A model generated the notes under the pieces. That model ran no database searches, had not been told where the DNA came from, and was given only the letters and a program-made list of their open reading frames with translations. Shown piece by piece: positions 1-10,193 of a DNA stretch of 64,000 nucleotides. Positions within the stretch are counted from its first letter, which is position 1; every line of letters begins with the position of its first letter. A program made the translations under genes and the position numbers. Location of the stretch: assembly GCF_000372725.1 (NCBI RefSeq), contig NW_005198966.1, positions 1,045,338-1,109,337 of the forward strand, in the 5' to 3' direction. Origin of the DNA: Emiliania huxleyi CCMP1516 (Eukaryota > Haptophyta > Isochrysidales > Noelaerhabdaceae).

Positions 1-544
1 GGGGTGAAGGGTAATCGCCCGACGCTCGCGCGGGGGGGAGGGGGGAAGGGGGGGGGGGGCGAGGCGCGGCAACAAGGAGGCGGGACGGGTAAGTCGTTTT
101 TGGTTTGGGTGCAGGGCGGTGGCGCGCCTCCATGAGGAAGGGCTCCTCCTCGGTGTTGGGCCCGTCGCACGTGAACTCGAACTCGGGCATCGGCGCTGCT
201 CCGCCCGCCGCCGTCGGCTGGTGCCACTGCTTGGCGTCCACCGTCGTCGGCGAGAGCGAGTCGGAGCGGGCGCCGCACAGCACGACGCCGCCGTGGGTGG
301 CCGAGGGCGTCACGTACCAGTGGCCGTGGCTGTAAAACAGGTGCATTTCGAAGGCGGCGCCCTTTGCGTTGGCGCCCCGCTTGACGTAGTGCGGGCGCTC
401 CTCCACGTAGGGTGAGCGCGGGCAACGCTCCCAGTCGCCGTTGAGGGTGTCGAGGCTCGCGGGCGCGCCGCGCGCGGTGAGGCGGCCGTGCCGGACGAGC
501 CCGAGTGCGTGCGCCGTCGCGGCGCTGTTCAGCGCCGTCTCCAT
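1..544 (-). CDS. Unidentified protein, 5' part; runs off the window start
   Basis: Read from an ATG at 544 downwards, one frame stays open through at least position 100 and has clear protein character. It contains the blocks DTLNGDWERCP, RPHYVKRGANAKG and MHLFYSHGHWYVTPS. That pattern (an NG-x-W/Y start, an R-P-x-Y core, then a W-Y-V strand) resembles small beta-rich domains that recur in protist proteins of unknown role, but I cannot name the family. After about residue 145 the frame enters a C-run and low-complexity sequence (30-90), so an intron or the end of the coding sequence probably lies there. No signal peptide is visible. The C-terminus is not in the window. Confidence 0.5.
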   Translation of the reverse strand, partial: METALNSAATAHALGLVRHGRLTARGAPASLDTLNGDWERCPRSPYVEERPHYVKRGANAKGAAFEMHLFYSHGHWYVTPSATHGGVVLCGARSDSLSPTTVDAKQWHQPTAAGGAAPMPEFEFTCDGPNTEEEPFLMEARHRPAPKPKTTYPSRLLVAAPRPPPPSPLPPARASGDYPSP

Positions 545-1380
545 CGTATTAGGGAGGAAAGGTCCGAGAGCAAGCAAGGAGCTATTGGCGGATCTTGCCG
601 TCTCAGGAGGCCAGTTTATCAGCTGGTGCGCTTTTTTTTGTGCTGTCCACGAGCCCTTTTCGCTGTTTGTGTCTGTGTGTCGCTCATGCGTGTCGTCATC
701 ATCTGTCTAGCGTCCACCCATACCGCGTGACGGTAAAAAGCGGGGCGAGCGAGTCTCGTCGGACTAGATACCCCCGCACACACGGAAAAGAGATAAAGGG
801 ATGCCGCAGGTCGCACCTCGTATTCACTGTTTTCAACCTCCCCGCCGTGTGTTACGACAGGGGCTGGGACCCACGCACAGCCCACCATATGAGGAGCGCC
901 GGCCGTTGAGCGTTGTGCTTGTTCATCATTCTCACACACCCGCCCATTTTTTGCCTCACGGAGCCACAGTGCTCAGTGGAACCCCGGTCCCAACGAGATT
1001 CGAACTGGCAGCCACTCGACGACTCGACGGGCCGCAGTCGCGAACTGCATGCGAGCGCTTTCCCTGTCTAGGGGGGTCGGCGACGAGGCCTCCGATCGCT
1101 TAGCAAACACCGCGCACTCGGGCACTCTCCCGGGGCGGTCCCGCGCGCGGTCTCGTTCGGTTTCGTGCGCCGACATGTCCGCAATTCCACCATCATGTCC
1201 GCCATCTTCCGCCGGGCACCCCCTCCCCTTCGGTCCTCATCTCCTTCCGCATCATGATCATCCAGGGCGGTCTCCTTAGCTCTCTGTCTCTCACGTCACG
1301 CCACCGGGCCCCGGCGCACAAGGCCACGAGCTAAGCTCTCCACGCCACCACACACGCTCTTGTCCCACTCCGAACGAGTG
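545..1380. other. Gene-free stretch
   Basis: No frame here has convincing coding character on either strand. The stretch probably holds the 5' region of the minus-strand gene that starts at 544 and the 3' region of the minus-strand gene ending at 1381. A T-loop-like sequence near 995-1015 was considered as a tRNA and rejected. Confidence 0.4.
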
Positions 1381-1962
1381 TCAAAAGTAGCAGCAGAGCT
1401 GCCATACACCAGGTGCCACCCTCTGGCTGCCGGAGCAGTTGTATGTGGAGTCGAGCGGCCACGGGAGCGGAGCCGCTGCCGGCACGCCCACAATCTCGCG
1501 ACTGCGCGCGCCAGAGGCCAGCGCTGCGAGGGCGGCGACGAGCACGGCGACGGCAGCCGCGCCAGAAAAGCCGAGGGCTGGGAGTGCAGAGCGGAGCGCC
1601 ACCGCCAACGCAACAACGACCGCCTGCAGCGCGACTGGGCCGACCCACGGTGGGAGCGGCGCCATCGAGCCTCCAGCGAGGCTGCCGGAGAAGTTGCCCG
1701 CAAAGAGCGCTCCAGCCAGCAGAACCGCCGCAGCTGAGCCACCCAGCGAAGGTGCCGCCGGGACGGCCCCGCCAGAGGACGCGTCAGGCAGCGTGGTGAG
1801 CCCTCTCACCCTCCGTGGCGGCCGACCACTCGGAGGCGGCTTCCGGGGGATTGGTCGCCGCAGCTCCCCGAGCAGGTAGGCAAAGGTCGGCTCATTGGCC
1901 ACCGCGACCCGGACACGATCCTTGGGCTCGGTCCAGTTGAGCACCCAGTCGCCGGCCGGCAT
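1381..1962 (-). CDS. Small multi-pass membrane protein, function unknown
   Basis: The frame gives 193 residues. The first ~40 are ordinary soluble sequence (MPAGDWVLNWTEPKDRV, then NEPTFAYLLGELRRPIP). A basic, proline-rich linker follows. At about residues 75-160 there are three hydrophobic Ala/Val/Leu stretches long enough to be membrane helices. The tail ends with several cysteines (STYNCSGSQ, LCCYF). I recognise no family. The start at 1962 is the first ATG of the frame, and an upstream exon is possible because the N-terminus lacks a leader. The 3' boundary could also be a retained intron. The plus-strand shadow frames over the same bases are arginine/alanine-rich and look non-coding. Confidence 0.45.
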   Translation of the reverse strand: MPAGDWVLNWTEPKDRVRVAVANEPTFAYLLGELRRPIPRKPPPSGRPPRRVRGLTTLPDASSGGAVPAAPSLGGSAAAVLLAGALFAGNFSGSLAGGSMAPLPPWVGPVALQAVVVALAVALRSALPALGFSGAAAVAVLVAALAALASGARSREIVGVPAAAPLPWPLDSTYNCSGSQRVAPGVWQLCCYF

Positions 1963-2075
1963 GCGGAGCGTTCGCGTCGGCCCTCAGTCCCGGGGCGCGA
2001 ACAGCGGGCGGTTGTTTTCGTTACAAGTAGATTTGCAAAAAGAAAGAGGAAGTTTCCGGCTTACATTACCCCTGC

Positions 2076-2380
2076 GTTCTCGCACATGGAGTGCGAGATA
2101 CTCGGCTTTCAATCCCAAACTGTCACTCCCCTTTCTCCCGGCCGGGGTGGGGCGCGCGCGGGGGCGGCGGGTGTGCGGGATGTCTGTGGGCCCGAGAGCG
2201 ATATATTCGGTTTTAATTTGGCCATCATCACGACTGACACTGACGAGCTCATACTGAGTGTCAGGGGACCCCCAGATCGAGATTTCGTAATCTCCCGGGG
2301 AGATTTCGACAAAACCACACCCGATATGTGCATGTGCCATGCATGTCCGCCTTGCGTTTGTTTCATAACATCGAAGGCTA
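2076..2380 (+). repeat. Dispersed repeat family, copy 1
   Basis: About 130 bp (2076-2204) are nearly identical to 28627-28752 and, in opposite orientation and more diverged, to 5338-5456. The homology to the third copy resumes at about 2335-2380 (a tccgccttg...catcgaaggct block) after an interruption. Each copy lies between genes, upstream of a start codon. Confidence 0.75.
2205..2327 (+). mobile_element. 123-bp nested insertion with a CGATAT duplication
   Basis: Copy 1 of the dispersed repeat carries about 123 bp that are missing from the copy at 28627. The extra DNA is bounded by CGATAT at 2199-2204 and again at 2322-2327, which looks like a target-site duplication. Inside is an imperfect palindrome (ctgacactgac / actgagtgtcag). 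It has no coding capacity, so it is read as a small non-autonomous element. Confidence 0.5.
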
Positions 2381-2874
2381 GCTCAAAAAAAGAGGAGGGA
2401 AAGAAAGAAAACATACAACCCAAACGAGGGGTAGGGGAGGAGGACAGGGTCCACACCTGCACGAGCAGGATTTTGGAAGGACGATCCAGGGGGACAGGTT
2501 GGGCTCTCCTGCTCCTGACAAGGGACACGACAGGCTCGCAGCGCGGTGCACGGTGGAATCCCAACTCCACTGGCGGTCTCATCTCAGTCTAGCGACCTTC
2601 CTCCGGCTTCTCACCGGCAGTCTCTCACTACCACGAGCACACTGACACAGGGGTGGCAGGGGCGGGCGGTGGCATGAGTCTCCCACATACTATGCAGGCC
2701 TCACTAGAGGTGCGGCCTGCGCGTGTCCTCGCCCTTGGGAAGGTCTTGAGGGGGAGGGGAAGGGGCTGTTTGTCTGTGCATGCATGTGTGGGGGTGGGGG
2801 GGGGGGGGGGGCCCCCGCAAACCATCCCAGGGGGGGCGACCCCCCCCCCAAAAGCCGAAGACAAAACAGGCGCG
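2381..2874. other. Intergenic, low complexity
   Basis: No gene is seen. It contains a purine-rich run (2385-2420) and G- and C-homopolymer tracts at 2790-2850 directly upstream of the TPR gene. Confidence 0.5.
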
Positions 2875-3984
2875 ATGGGTACAAAGCAGCTGGGTACAAA
2901 GGCTGCTGCCCCGCTCGCCAGACCGTTGCTGCTGCTGCTGCTGCTCTCTCCTCTCACTCACGCTACCACAGCCACCGACGTGGCTGAGTCAGCGCTCGCC
3001 AGCGGACTGGCTGCGTTGCGAGAAGGCCGAGCCGCTCGCGCGGTGGCCGAGTACCGCCAGGCGCTCGCCAGCGGCCCTGCCGGAGCGCTCTCGCACGAGA
3101 ACCGATCCGCGCTCTTCGACGCGCTCGCGGAGGCGTACGCGGCGCAAGGCAAGGAGGCCGAGGCCGTGGGCGCGATGGAGGAGGCGCACGAGGCGCTGAC
3201 CGCAGCCCTCGGCGCCTCGGACCCTCGGGTGGGCGGCGCCCTGTCGCGTCTGGCCGACGCGCACGCGGCCGCCGGGAACCACGCGGCGGCCGCGGAGGCG
3301 CTCGGGCGACTCGTGCAGGGCATGCGCGCGCAGGGCCTCGGCGTGATGCACCCAGGGCTGCGCGGTGCCGCAGGGAAGCACGCCGCCGCCCTCGCCGCGG
3401 CCGGCCGCAGCAAGGAGGCTGTCCGCGCGTACCGGACGCTGCTCGAGCTGGTGGCTCCGCTTCCGACGGAGCACGCGGGCGGCGAGGTCGCCGCCGCCCG
3501 CGTCGGCCTAGCCACCGCTCTCGCCCGCAGCGCGGCCGGGGGAAGGCGCGGCGGCGCCGGCGGGGCGAAGATCGGCGCGGCAGCGGAGAAGAAGCTGGTC
3601 GAGGCGCCTCTGCGCTGCGGCCTAGGCCGCCTCTCCTCTTAGAGGAGGCCTGAGGGTGCCCCTCCTGTTGCACTGCAGGCGCTGGAGCACGCCGAGGCGG
3701 CGGTGCGCATGCACGAGGAGGCGGCCGGCTCGGGCGGCCGCCTCGCCGCCGCCCAGCCTCTCGACGCCTCCCTCGCGGCGAATGCGGTCGCCGGGCTCCT
3801 CGAGAAGCTCGGGCGAGACGAGGAGGCGGTGGCGGCGATGGGGCGCGCCGCGGAGCTCGCCGTGGAGGCCGCTGACGGCGACGCGGACGAGCCGATCGCG
3901 CGCAGCGCCGCGCGCAACCTGGCCGCCCTGCAGGCGCACGTGAGGCGAAAACAGGAGCGAAAATCGAAGTCAGAGCTGAGGTGA
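2875..3984 (+). CDS. Secreted or membrane-targeted TPR-repeat protein
   Basis: The protein begins MGTKQLGTKAAAP, followed by a leucine run (LLLLLLLSP) that forms a signal peptide or anchor. The mature part is a helical tetratricopeptide array: repeated A-L-x-x-G/A-x-x-A-x-A helices pair up every 40 or so residues (for example GLAALREGRAARAVAEY, ALAEAYAAQGKEAEAV, ADAHAAAGNHAAAAEAL). The first exon ends at 3603 after KKLVE. A 75-nt GC-AG intron (3604-3678) restores the frame into ALEHAEAAVRMHEEAAG and a further TPR-like helix pair, stopping at 3984. If the intron were retained, the protein would end at an in-frame stop at 3640. The start at 2875 is chosen because it puts the hydrophobic leader at the N-terminus. 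TPR arrays bind other proteins, but no partner can be inferred. Confidence 0.7.
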
Positions 3985-4459
3985 GGCGCGGGTTGTTCAG
4001 AATCCGACATCAAGTAAAAAGCCCAGCCCCTGCGAGACGTCCCGACACGCGGCACCACCTGAGACCCCTGAGCCGGTGTTTGGCTGCGGCGACCGGCGTC
4101 GCTCCCGACCGCTCGACTCTCGCGCGCTCCAAACCCTCTCGCCTCTCCAGAATGCCCCTCTCCACCATCGACATGGGCAGAACCGCGCGCACGGCACGCA
4201 CGGTGCGCCGAGACCCTACCCTCACCCCTCCCGCACTGTAGACAGAGGACCCCCTCGCGACGCGGGCGGGCACGTAAATGCCACCCCACGGCAAGGTCGG
4301 GTGGGCGCTAGACACGGAGCGAGGGAAGCAGTGGAGCGGGAGGCAGCAGAGGAATCAGGGGCGGCACCCCTCTGCGCTGTCGGCACCGGCGGCGCCGGTC
4401 GTACGAGGTGCAAGAGCGTCGCACGCTCTGGCGAGCATAGGCAGGATAGGGCTGTGAGG

Positions 4460-5156
4460 CTAGCTGATCGTGCACTGAATCCCGAGGCATCGCGTCGAGT
4501 TTTTGTCGTCGCACGGCGATTTGGGGTCTGGAGGCGCGGAGGGGCGGGAGGGCGGTGAGAGGCGGGCCGGGGGTGGGGGGGGGAGGGGTTGAGCGCGCCC
4601 GGCTTCTTGGACTCGAGACTCCGCACGACTATGTGCACACAGGTCGTCCCTCCCTCCTCCACCTTGAGCTCTGCGCGGAGAAAGCGGCGGGTCTCGGCAG
4701 AGCGCGCGCGCACGGGGGGGGGGGGGGGGGGCGTGCCTTTCCCAACTTTGGAACCTCCTCGCCTCGCCCTTTTCCACCGCCGGGGAAACCCAAGGGAAAG
4801 GGGCGCGCCCCTTTGATGGGCTTGTCGTCCGAGACGAAGCGGCCCTGATAGATCACGCGGAGCTGCTCGAGCTTCGGGGGCTGCTGCTGCGGCGCGGTGG
4901 CTGCCCCGGCGGGGGCGGGGCTTGCCCCCCCACTCTCGTTTGCTGGGGCGGAGGCCGCCGCCAGACGGTCATACACGGCCTTTCTCAAGTCACAAATGGT
5001 GTCCTGCAGCGCCATCGTCAGCTCCATGCCGGCCGTCATATCAGGCCCCACCAGTTTCACGGTGCAGCCCATGCTTTCGCCGCGATAGAAGAGCTCCTGC
5101 CGGGAGACAGGCGGGATTTTCGGCGGCGGGTCACAGATGGGCGCCGGTTTTCGCAC
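4460..5156 (-). CDS. UBL3/MUB-type membrane-anchored ubiquitin-fold protein with CaaX end
   Basis: Exons 5156-4809, 4668-4599 and 4527-4460 join in phase through two GC-AG introns to give about 161 residues. Exon 1 carries the first part of a ubiquitin-like fold (GCTVKLVGPDM, DTICDLRKAVYDRL) and the family hallmark LRVIYQGRF, comparable to LRLIYQGRF of animal UBL3. Exon 2 supplies the last strand (LKVEEGGTTCVHIVVR). Exon 3 ends TRCLGIQCTIS and stop, and CTIS is a CaaX box for prenylation, with a second upstream cysteine. This is the known architecture of membrane-anchored ubiquitin-fold proteins, which recruit E2 enzymes to membranes or sort proteins into vesicles. The true start may be the ATG at 5072 (MGCTVKLV), since an acceptor-like CGGCAG lies just upstream. 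Confidence 0.75.
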
Positions 5157-5337
5157 GGGGGGAGGGAGAGGGGGAAGAGTGGAACGGCGACATTAGGGCC
5201 GGGCGAGGAGGTCGGCGTGCCAAGAGAAGGAGACTGCCAGCGGCTGTGTGGCGCACGCCTCCGGTCACAAGGAGGCTTCCGAGGCTTCCGTTCGGCTGAC
5301 AGGCCAATTGCTGTTTTTTTTTCCTCAGCGGACAAGG

Positions 5338-5456
5338 CACACAGACATCCCGCACACCCGCCGCCCGTGTGGCCCTACCCCGGCCGGGAGAAAGGGGAGT
5401 GACAGTATGGGACGGCGACAGACGAGATACCTCTCACTCCATGTGCGAGAACGCAG
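5338..5456 (-). repeat. Dispersed repeat family, copy 2 (inverted)
   Basis: The reverse complement of this block matches 2076-2200 and 28627-28745, including the shared core gtcactcccctttctcccgg and gcgggtgtgcgggatgtctg. It is the most diverged copy. It lies between the UBL3-like gene and the SH3 gene. Confidence 0.7.
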
Positions 5457-5964
5457 AGAAAGGACTGGGGGTGGTCCGGCCCACAAGGCACAAGTCCGGC
5501 TCATGCGCCCCGAGCTGACCATCTACCGCACTGCGGCACGGCGCGTCTGTGCTCAGTCTGTGGTCTACTCGGCGCGCCACCCGCGAGGTTCGGTAGCCGT
5601 TCGGATACGCAGGCCTGCACTCCTCTTCCAACATGATTCCTTATTGGTTCTTAAAACGATCTCCCCCTTGCTTGCGGCGGCGGCAACCCCGCGATGAACA
5701 ACTCTCGCCGGGGAAATCAGAGTGGATCGAACGTCCCAGAGCAGGCCTTTCTTACTCTACGGATGGGGGGTTAACGTGTCTCGTCCGCTCTCGTCTCACT
5801 CTGATGACAACTCTCTCTCTCTCTCTCTCTGCGGGTTCTCGTTCTTTTGTGGTTTGCCTGTGTGAGTGCCAGCGCACGCGCCTCCCGCTGGAATTCTTTC
5901 CCAACACCGACTTGCGCGCGTCCCTTCGCAATCGTTTCATTCTCCGCCAACCCACCCCAAGGCG

Positions 5965-6417
5965 ATGGCCACCCCCGCCAGCATCGCCGAGGGGCTGGGG
6001 ATCGACGGCGAGGCGGACAGGGACCTGCTCTGGCTCGCCGACAAGGCGCACGCGGCCGAGGCGGCCCTCGATCACTACACCTACCTCGCGACCGTCGCGC
6101 GGGTGCCAGAGTGGGCGAGCCCCGCCGACGCGGGCCAGCTGCTGCGGAACGGCTGGTACCGTGCGGTGTGCGCCGCGGCCTTTGAGGCCAAGGAGCCGGG
6201 AGAGCTCTCCGTCCAGCAGGGCGAGGAGGTCCTCGTGAACGGCGACCTGCTTCCGCCCGCGGGCTGGGCCAACGTTGCCGCAGCTGGCTTCTCCGACGCG
6301 ACAGCCTTGCCCGCGGCGGGGAAATCGGCAATAATGGGCGGAAGCAAGCGGGGAGCGACTGCGACGAGGACCGCCATCGTGAGAGATGCAGCCACAGGGT
6401 TACTGACTGGCTTGTGA
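5965..6417 (+). CDS. SH3-domain protein
   Basis: About 150 residues begin at MATPASIAEGLGIDGEAD. A helical N-terminal part (LLWLADKAHAAEAALDHYTYL) is followed by an SH3-like core at about residues 63-110: WYRAVCAAAFEAKEPGELSV corresponds to the A-x-Y/F-x-F-x-A-x-x-x-x-E-L-S motif, and GWANV to the conserved tryptophan region. SH3 domains bind proline-rich ligands in cytoskeletal or endocytic adaptors. The C-terminal stretch after about residue 120 is weakly conserved in character and may be an unspliced intron, because CAG acceptors lie nearby. The start at 5965 is preferred over the ATG at 5866, whose extra N-terminal sequence has no protein character. Confidence 0.6.
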   Translation: MATPASIAEGLGIDGEADRDLLWLADKAHAAEAALDHYTYLATVARVPEWASPADAGQLLRNGWYRAVCAAAFEAKEPGELSVQQGEEVLVNGDLLPPAGWANVAAAGFSDATALPAAGKSAIMGGSKRGATATRTAIVRDAATGLLTGL

Positions 6418-6764
6418 AGTCACGCATGCTGCTAGACGGTAGAGCCGTAGAGCGCTACGGCTCTAACTCTGAGAGGCCTACGTGGTTGAGGCTTGAGCGC
6501 TTCCTTTTCCGCAGCCGCGAGCACGGGGGAAGGGTGAAGGGAAGTTTTTCCCGAAGCCCGAAGTTTTTTGAAACCACTATCGGACCCTCTCGTCTCTATT
6601 CGACACAAGACAATATCACATGGGTCTGGAGGTAACTATATCAACATGCACGTCTCTCTGTGCTGTGCCCCGCTGGCGTGCCGGCTCGTCCCCCTGCGCT
6701 TGGGTGCACTCGCCACTTGCCCGCCGAGCGGACTGCCGAGCGCCGCCCCTCGCGTCGCGTGGGA

Positions 6765-7712
6765 TCAAGACCTGTGCCGCGGGGGGGTCGTGCGCATCGT
6801 GCTCATCGTTCGGATGGCAGCCCGTTCTGACGCCATGATGTCGCGCAGGGCTCGCCCCGCCATCGCCTCACGTGCCTCCTCCTCGGATCGGACGGGAGCG
6901 TTGCCCATCGCAGAGGTGCCCCTGTTTCGCCCCTCCGGCCGGCGCCCATCCCTCATGCGCCGCCTGCGCGCTGCCGTTGCCGGCGTCGAGGCCGGCCGAG
7001 CGGAGGCCGACTGCGCGCGGCGGGGTGCCGGTACAGTAGCGGGGCTCGCAGATGGCCGTGCAGATGCCGGCATGGGCGTGGGAGACACTCGCGCAACTCG
7101 CGTGGGAGAGACCCGCGCAACCCCTGGGCGGTGGTAAATGCCCCCAGGACCGGTACCGTGACCGGTGCTACTGCGCGGCCACTCCTGGCCGAGCTGGACG
7201 GAGGTGTTGCTCCGCCTCCCGCTGCCTGCCCGAGCTGGAGCAGCCGCGGGGATCGGGGTGGCGAGGATTGCGGCGAGGATGGCGTCGCCGCACGGCAGAA
7301 GAGCGCCGGGCTCGAAGCCGCGCTTGTGCTCCAGGAAGCGGCGAATCTCATTCAGAGTGAGGTCGGGACGCAGCTTGACCAGCGCCTCGGCGTCTGCGTA
7401 GATGGTCCGCTCAGCCTTCCAAAGTGCGAGCAGCAGCGAGAGCGAGCGCGCCGCATCTGCAGCCTGCGCCTCGGTGACGCCTGGCGCTGCAAAGCCGCCC
7501 GCTTCTCGAAGACCGTTGGAGACGGGATTGGTCTCGGCAATCTTCCAGACGTCGGCCGACGGTGCCGCCTCGGCGTCTGCAATGGCTCGCAGCAGGTCCT
7601 CGCTCACGAGAGCCTCCGGAGCGACGCGAAGCGAGCGTGCCCACTCGAATCTCCACCCCACAAGTCGCGGGTAGAGACGATCGCCGCCCTCGCTGCTGCG
7701 TGTGCCGTTCAT
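6765..7712 (-). CDS. Unidentified protein with basic C-terminal half
   Basis: From the ATG at 7712 the frame encodes about 315 residues. The first ~150 look like a folded helical domain (RLYPRLVGWRFEWARSL, SLSLLLALWKAERTIYADAE, DLTLNEIRRFLEHKRGF). The second half is low-complexity Ala/Pro/Ser/Arg (SPTRVARVSPTPMPASARPS) with a charged tail. I recognise no family. The in-frame ATG at 7760 is rejected because it would leave only about 100 bp to the divergent start at 7865. The 7713-7864 interval is probably a shared bidirectional promoter with the phosphatase-kinase gene. Confidence 0.55.
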   Translation of the reverse strand: MNGTRSSEGGDRLYPRLVGWRFEWARSLRVAPEALVSEDLLRAIADAEAAPSADVWKIAETNPVSNGLREAGGFAAPGVTEAQAADAARSLSLLLALWKAERTIYADAEALVKLRPDLTLNEIRRFLEHKRGFEPGALLPCGDAILAAILATPIPAAAPARAGSGRRSNTSVQLGQEWPRSSTGHGTGPGGIYHRPGVARVSPTRVARVSPTPMPASARPSASPATVPAPRRAQSASARPASTPATAARRRRMRDGRRPEGRNRGTSAMGNAPVRSEEEAREAMAGRALRDIMASERAAIRTMSTMRTTPPRHRS

Positions 7713-7864
7713 GGGGAAAAGGCAGTCGCGAGGAGCGCAGCGCGCCTTTTGCTCGAGCACCCAGGGCGTGTCAAGATGGCGGGATTTTTCCCCTTCTCCT
7801 CTTTCCTCTCCGTAAGAAAAAGAATTGCGAGGTGTCGGCGCAGGGGAGCTGTCGGAGCGAGCCC

Positions 7865-10193
7865 ATGGCCGCTCTCGTGAGCGATCCCGCCGTCGACGAG
7901 CTCGAGGCTGCGCTCGAGCGCATCGTGACGCCGCCTCGCCACCGGATCGAGGACGACGAGCCTGCGGCCTTTGCCGAGCACGTCCTGTGTGGCGCGGCGC
8001 AGCATGCGTTTGCCGTGGACCGGCTGGTCGAGAGAGGCGTGACGGCCGTGGTCAACTGCGCGCCCGCCGGCGCGCACGACTGCCGCGCCATGTACGCAGC
8101 TCGCGGCATCGCCTACCTCGCTCTGGACGGCTGCGAGGATATCGCCGGCTACGACCTGTGGCAGCACCTCGACGCGGTCCTCGCCTTTGTCGAGGCCGAG
8201 ACGAGCGGCGCGCGCCGCTCCGGCCGCGTGCTCGTGCACTGCTTCGCCGGCTCCAACCGCTCTGCCAGCTTTGCCATCGCGGCTCTTTTGGTGACGACGC
8301 GGGAGCCGCTCGAGCCGCTCGTCGCGCGGTGCTTTGCGCTGCGGCCCTTCATCCTCAAGAACAAGACCTTCCGACGGCGAGCGGAGAGGAGAGAGCGGCG
8401 CCGCGGTGGAGAGGAGTGGGCAGCCTGACCCGCCCGAGCCCGGCGCCGCGTCGCAGGCAGCTCGCGACGCTCGCGGTGAGGGAGGGCATCCCCTCCGCAG
8501 CCTCGCGCGACCGCCAGAAAGGCGCGGAGACGGCGGCGGAGACGGCGGCGGGGAAGGCGGCGGAGACGGGGGTGGAGGCGGCCGAGGCGGCACAGGCGGC
8601 AGCGGGTGCGGAGGCGGCGGCGGACGCGCCGTACGCGCTCGGCTCCAAGCTCGGACAAGGCGCGTTCGCCACGTGCTACGCCTGCTGCGTGCAGGGCAGC
8701 GCGGCGCCCCTCGCGGCCAAGGTGGTTGTGCGCGGGAGGTGGGTGTGGATCGGCGGCCGCTCCGTGCCTGGCGACGTCGCGGTCGAGTCGCTGCGGCGCG
8801 AGGCGAGGGCGCTGCGGCGGGTGGGCGAGCACGCGCACGTCGTCGAGCTGCGCGGCCTCCGCTCCGAGCCCGAGCGGGAGGTGCTGCTCATGTCGCTCGC
8901 GCCGGGCGGAGACCTCGCCAAGGTCGCGCTCGACTGCCCGAGCGGCATGCCCGCCGACACGGTCCGGCACCTGCTGCGCGGCTTGCTCGCGGCGCTGGCG
9001 CGCCCTGCGGCCGATGAAGGGCGGGTGGAGCCTGCGGCGGGGGCTGAGACCTCCTCCTCCTTCTCCCTCCGCAGGAGCACATCCACGCGAGAGGCGTCAT
9101 CCACCGCGACGTCAAGCTCGAGAACCTGCTGCTCGGTCCCTCCGGCGAGCTGCCCCTCTCCGGCTCCGGAGAGCTGCCCCCCCCCCCCCTCCCTGCGCCC
9201 TCCTCGAGCCTTCCCGGAGCTCTCCCCGCAGGCGAGCTGCTCCTCTCCGACTTTGGGCACTCGGCACTCGTCGCGCCACGAGGCAGACGCTCTCCACCAC
9301 GCACCAGCACCTACCCGCACACCTCCGCTCCCGCCCCGCACCTCCCGTCCCGCACGCACCGCCGTTGAGGCCCCCATAAACTGATGATAAAGCTCCTGTT
9401 CGAAGACCGCTGCCCCCCTCCTTCTCCCCTCCCAGGCGAGCAGCGGCTCTACGACAAGTGCGGCACCAAGCCGTGGTGCGCCCCCGAGATCCTCTCCTGC
9501 GGCACCGAGGGCTACGCCGGGCCGCCCGTCGATTTGTGGTCGGCCGGCATCTGCCTCTTCGCGCTGCTCTGCGGCAAGATGCCCTTCGCCATCGCCGACG
9601 AGGCCGCCGACCCGCGCTACGCTCGCGTGGCGGCCGCGCAGGCCTCGGGCGAGTCCGCGTGCGGCGTGCTGCGAGGCTGGCTGGCGTCGGGGAAAGGCGG
9701 CGCCCTCGACTGGGGCGACGGCGCCGACGCGCTCCTCGACGGGCTGCTCGCGGCGCAGCCGGGCGGGAGGCTGTCGGCGACCGAGGCGGGCGGCAGCGTG
9801 TGGGTGCGGGGCGGCGGCGCGGAGGGCGCGCCGCCGGGCAAGCGGCGGCGCGTGCTCGACCTCGACGCGCAGCAGGCGCACGAGGAGCGCACGTGCGTCT
9901 GGCGCGGCGTCGAGTCGGCGACGCGGGCGGACTGCCTGAGAGGCCAGTCTCCCGGCGACGGCCGGCACGGCTCGGGCACCGGCGCGACCGCGGCGGAGTA
10001 CCCGAGCCAAAAGGTGAGGTACGCGGTCGCGCAGCACGGCTGGCTGCGAGACGAGAATGAGCACGGCGCGCGGCTGCCCGTCATCGAGGTGGACCTCCCC
10101 TTCAAGGTGGGGCGGGACAACAACAGGAACTACAGGTGGGGACAGCAGGCCGACTCGCCCGCCCCGTTGCCCAACGGCGGCTACCCGCGTTGA
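7865..10193 (+). CDS. Dual-specificity phosphatase fused to a Ser/Thr protein kinase
   Basis: Exons 7865-8376, 8457-8997, 9075-9144, 9232-9282 and 9436-10193 join in phase to about 643 residues; all four introns are GC-AG. Residues ~1-170 form a DSP domain with the catalytic loop HCFAGSNRSA (Cys nucleophile, Arg phosphate binder) and general-acid region ALDGCEDI. The kinase follows: glycine loop LGQGAFATCY, AAKVVV lysine, EARAL glutamate, VIHRDVKLENLLL catalytic loop, SDFGH metal site and CAPEI, with DLWSAGICLFALLCGKMPF in the F-helix region. All key residues are present, so both halves should be active. No in-frame ATG precedes the kinase after the DSP stop, which supports one polypeptide. 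The ~190-residue tail is unassigned. The fold is nearest to CHK1/CAMK-type kinases by eye. Confidence 0.65.

Noticed and set aside
985-1060. tRNA T-arm-like sequence on the minus strand (GTTCGAATCTCG and a GGGACC acceptor-like end)
   Set aside because: No complementary 5' acceptor strand, D-arm or anticodon arm could be found within a sensible distance, and the T stem has a mismatch.
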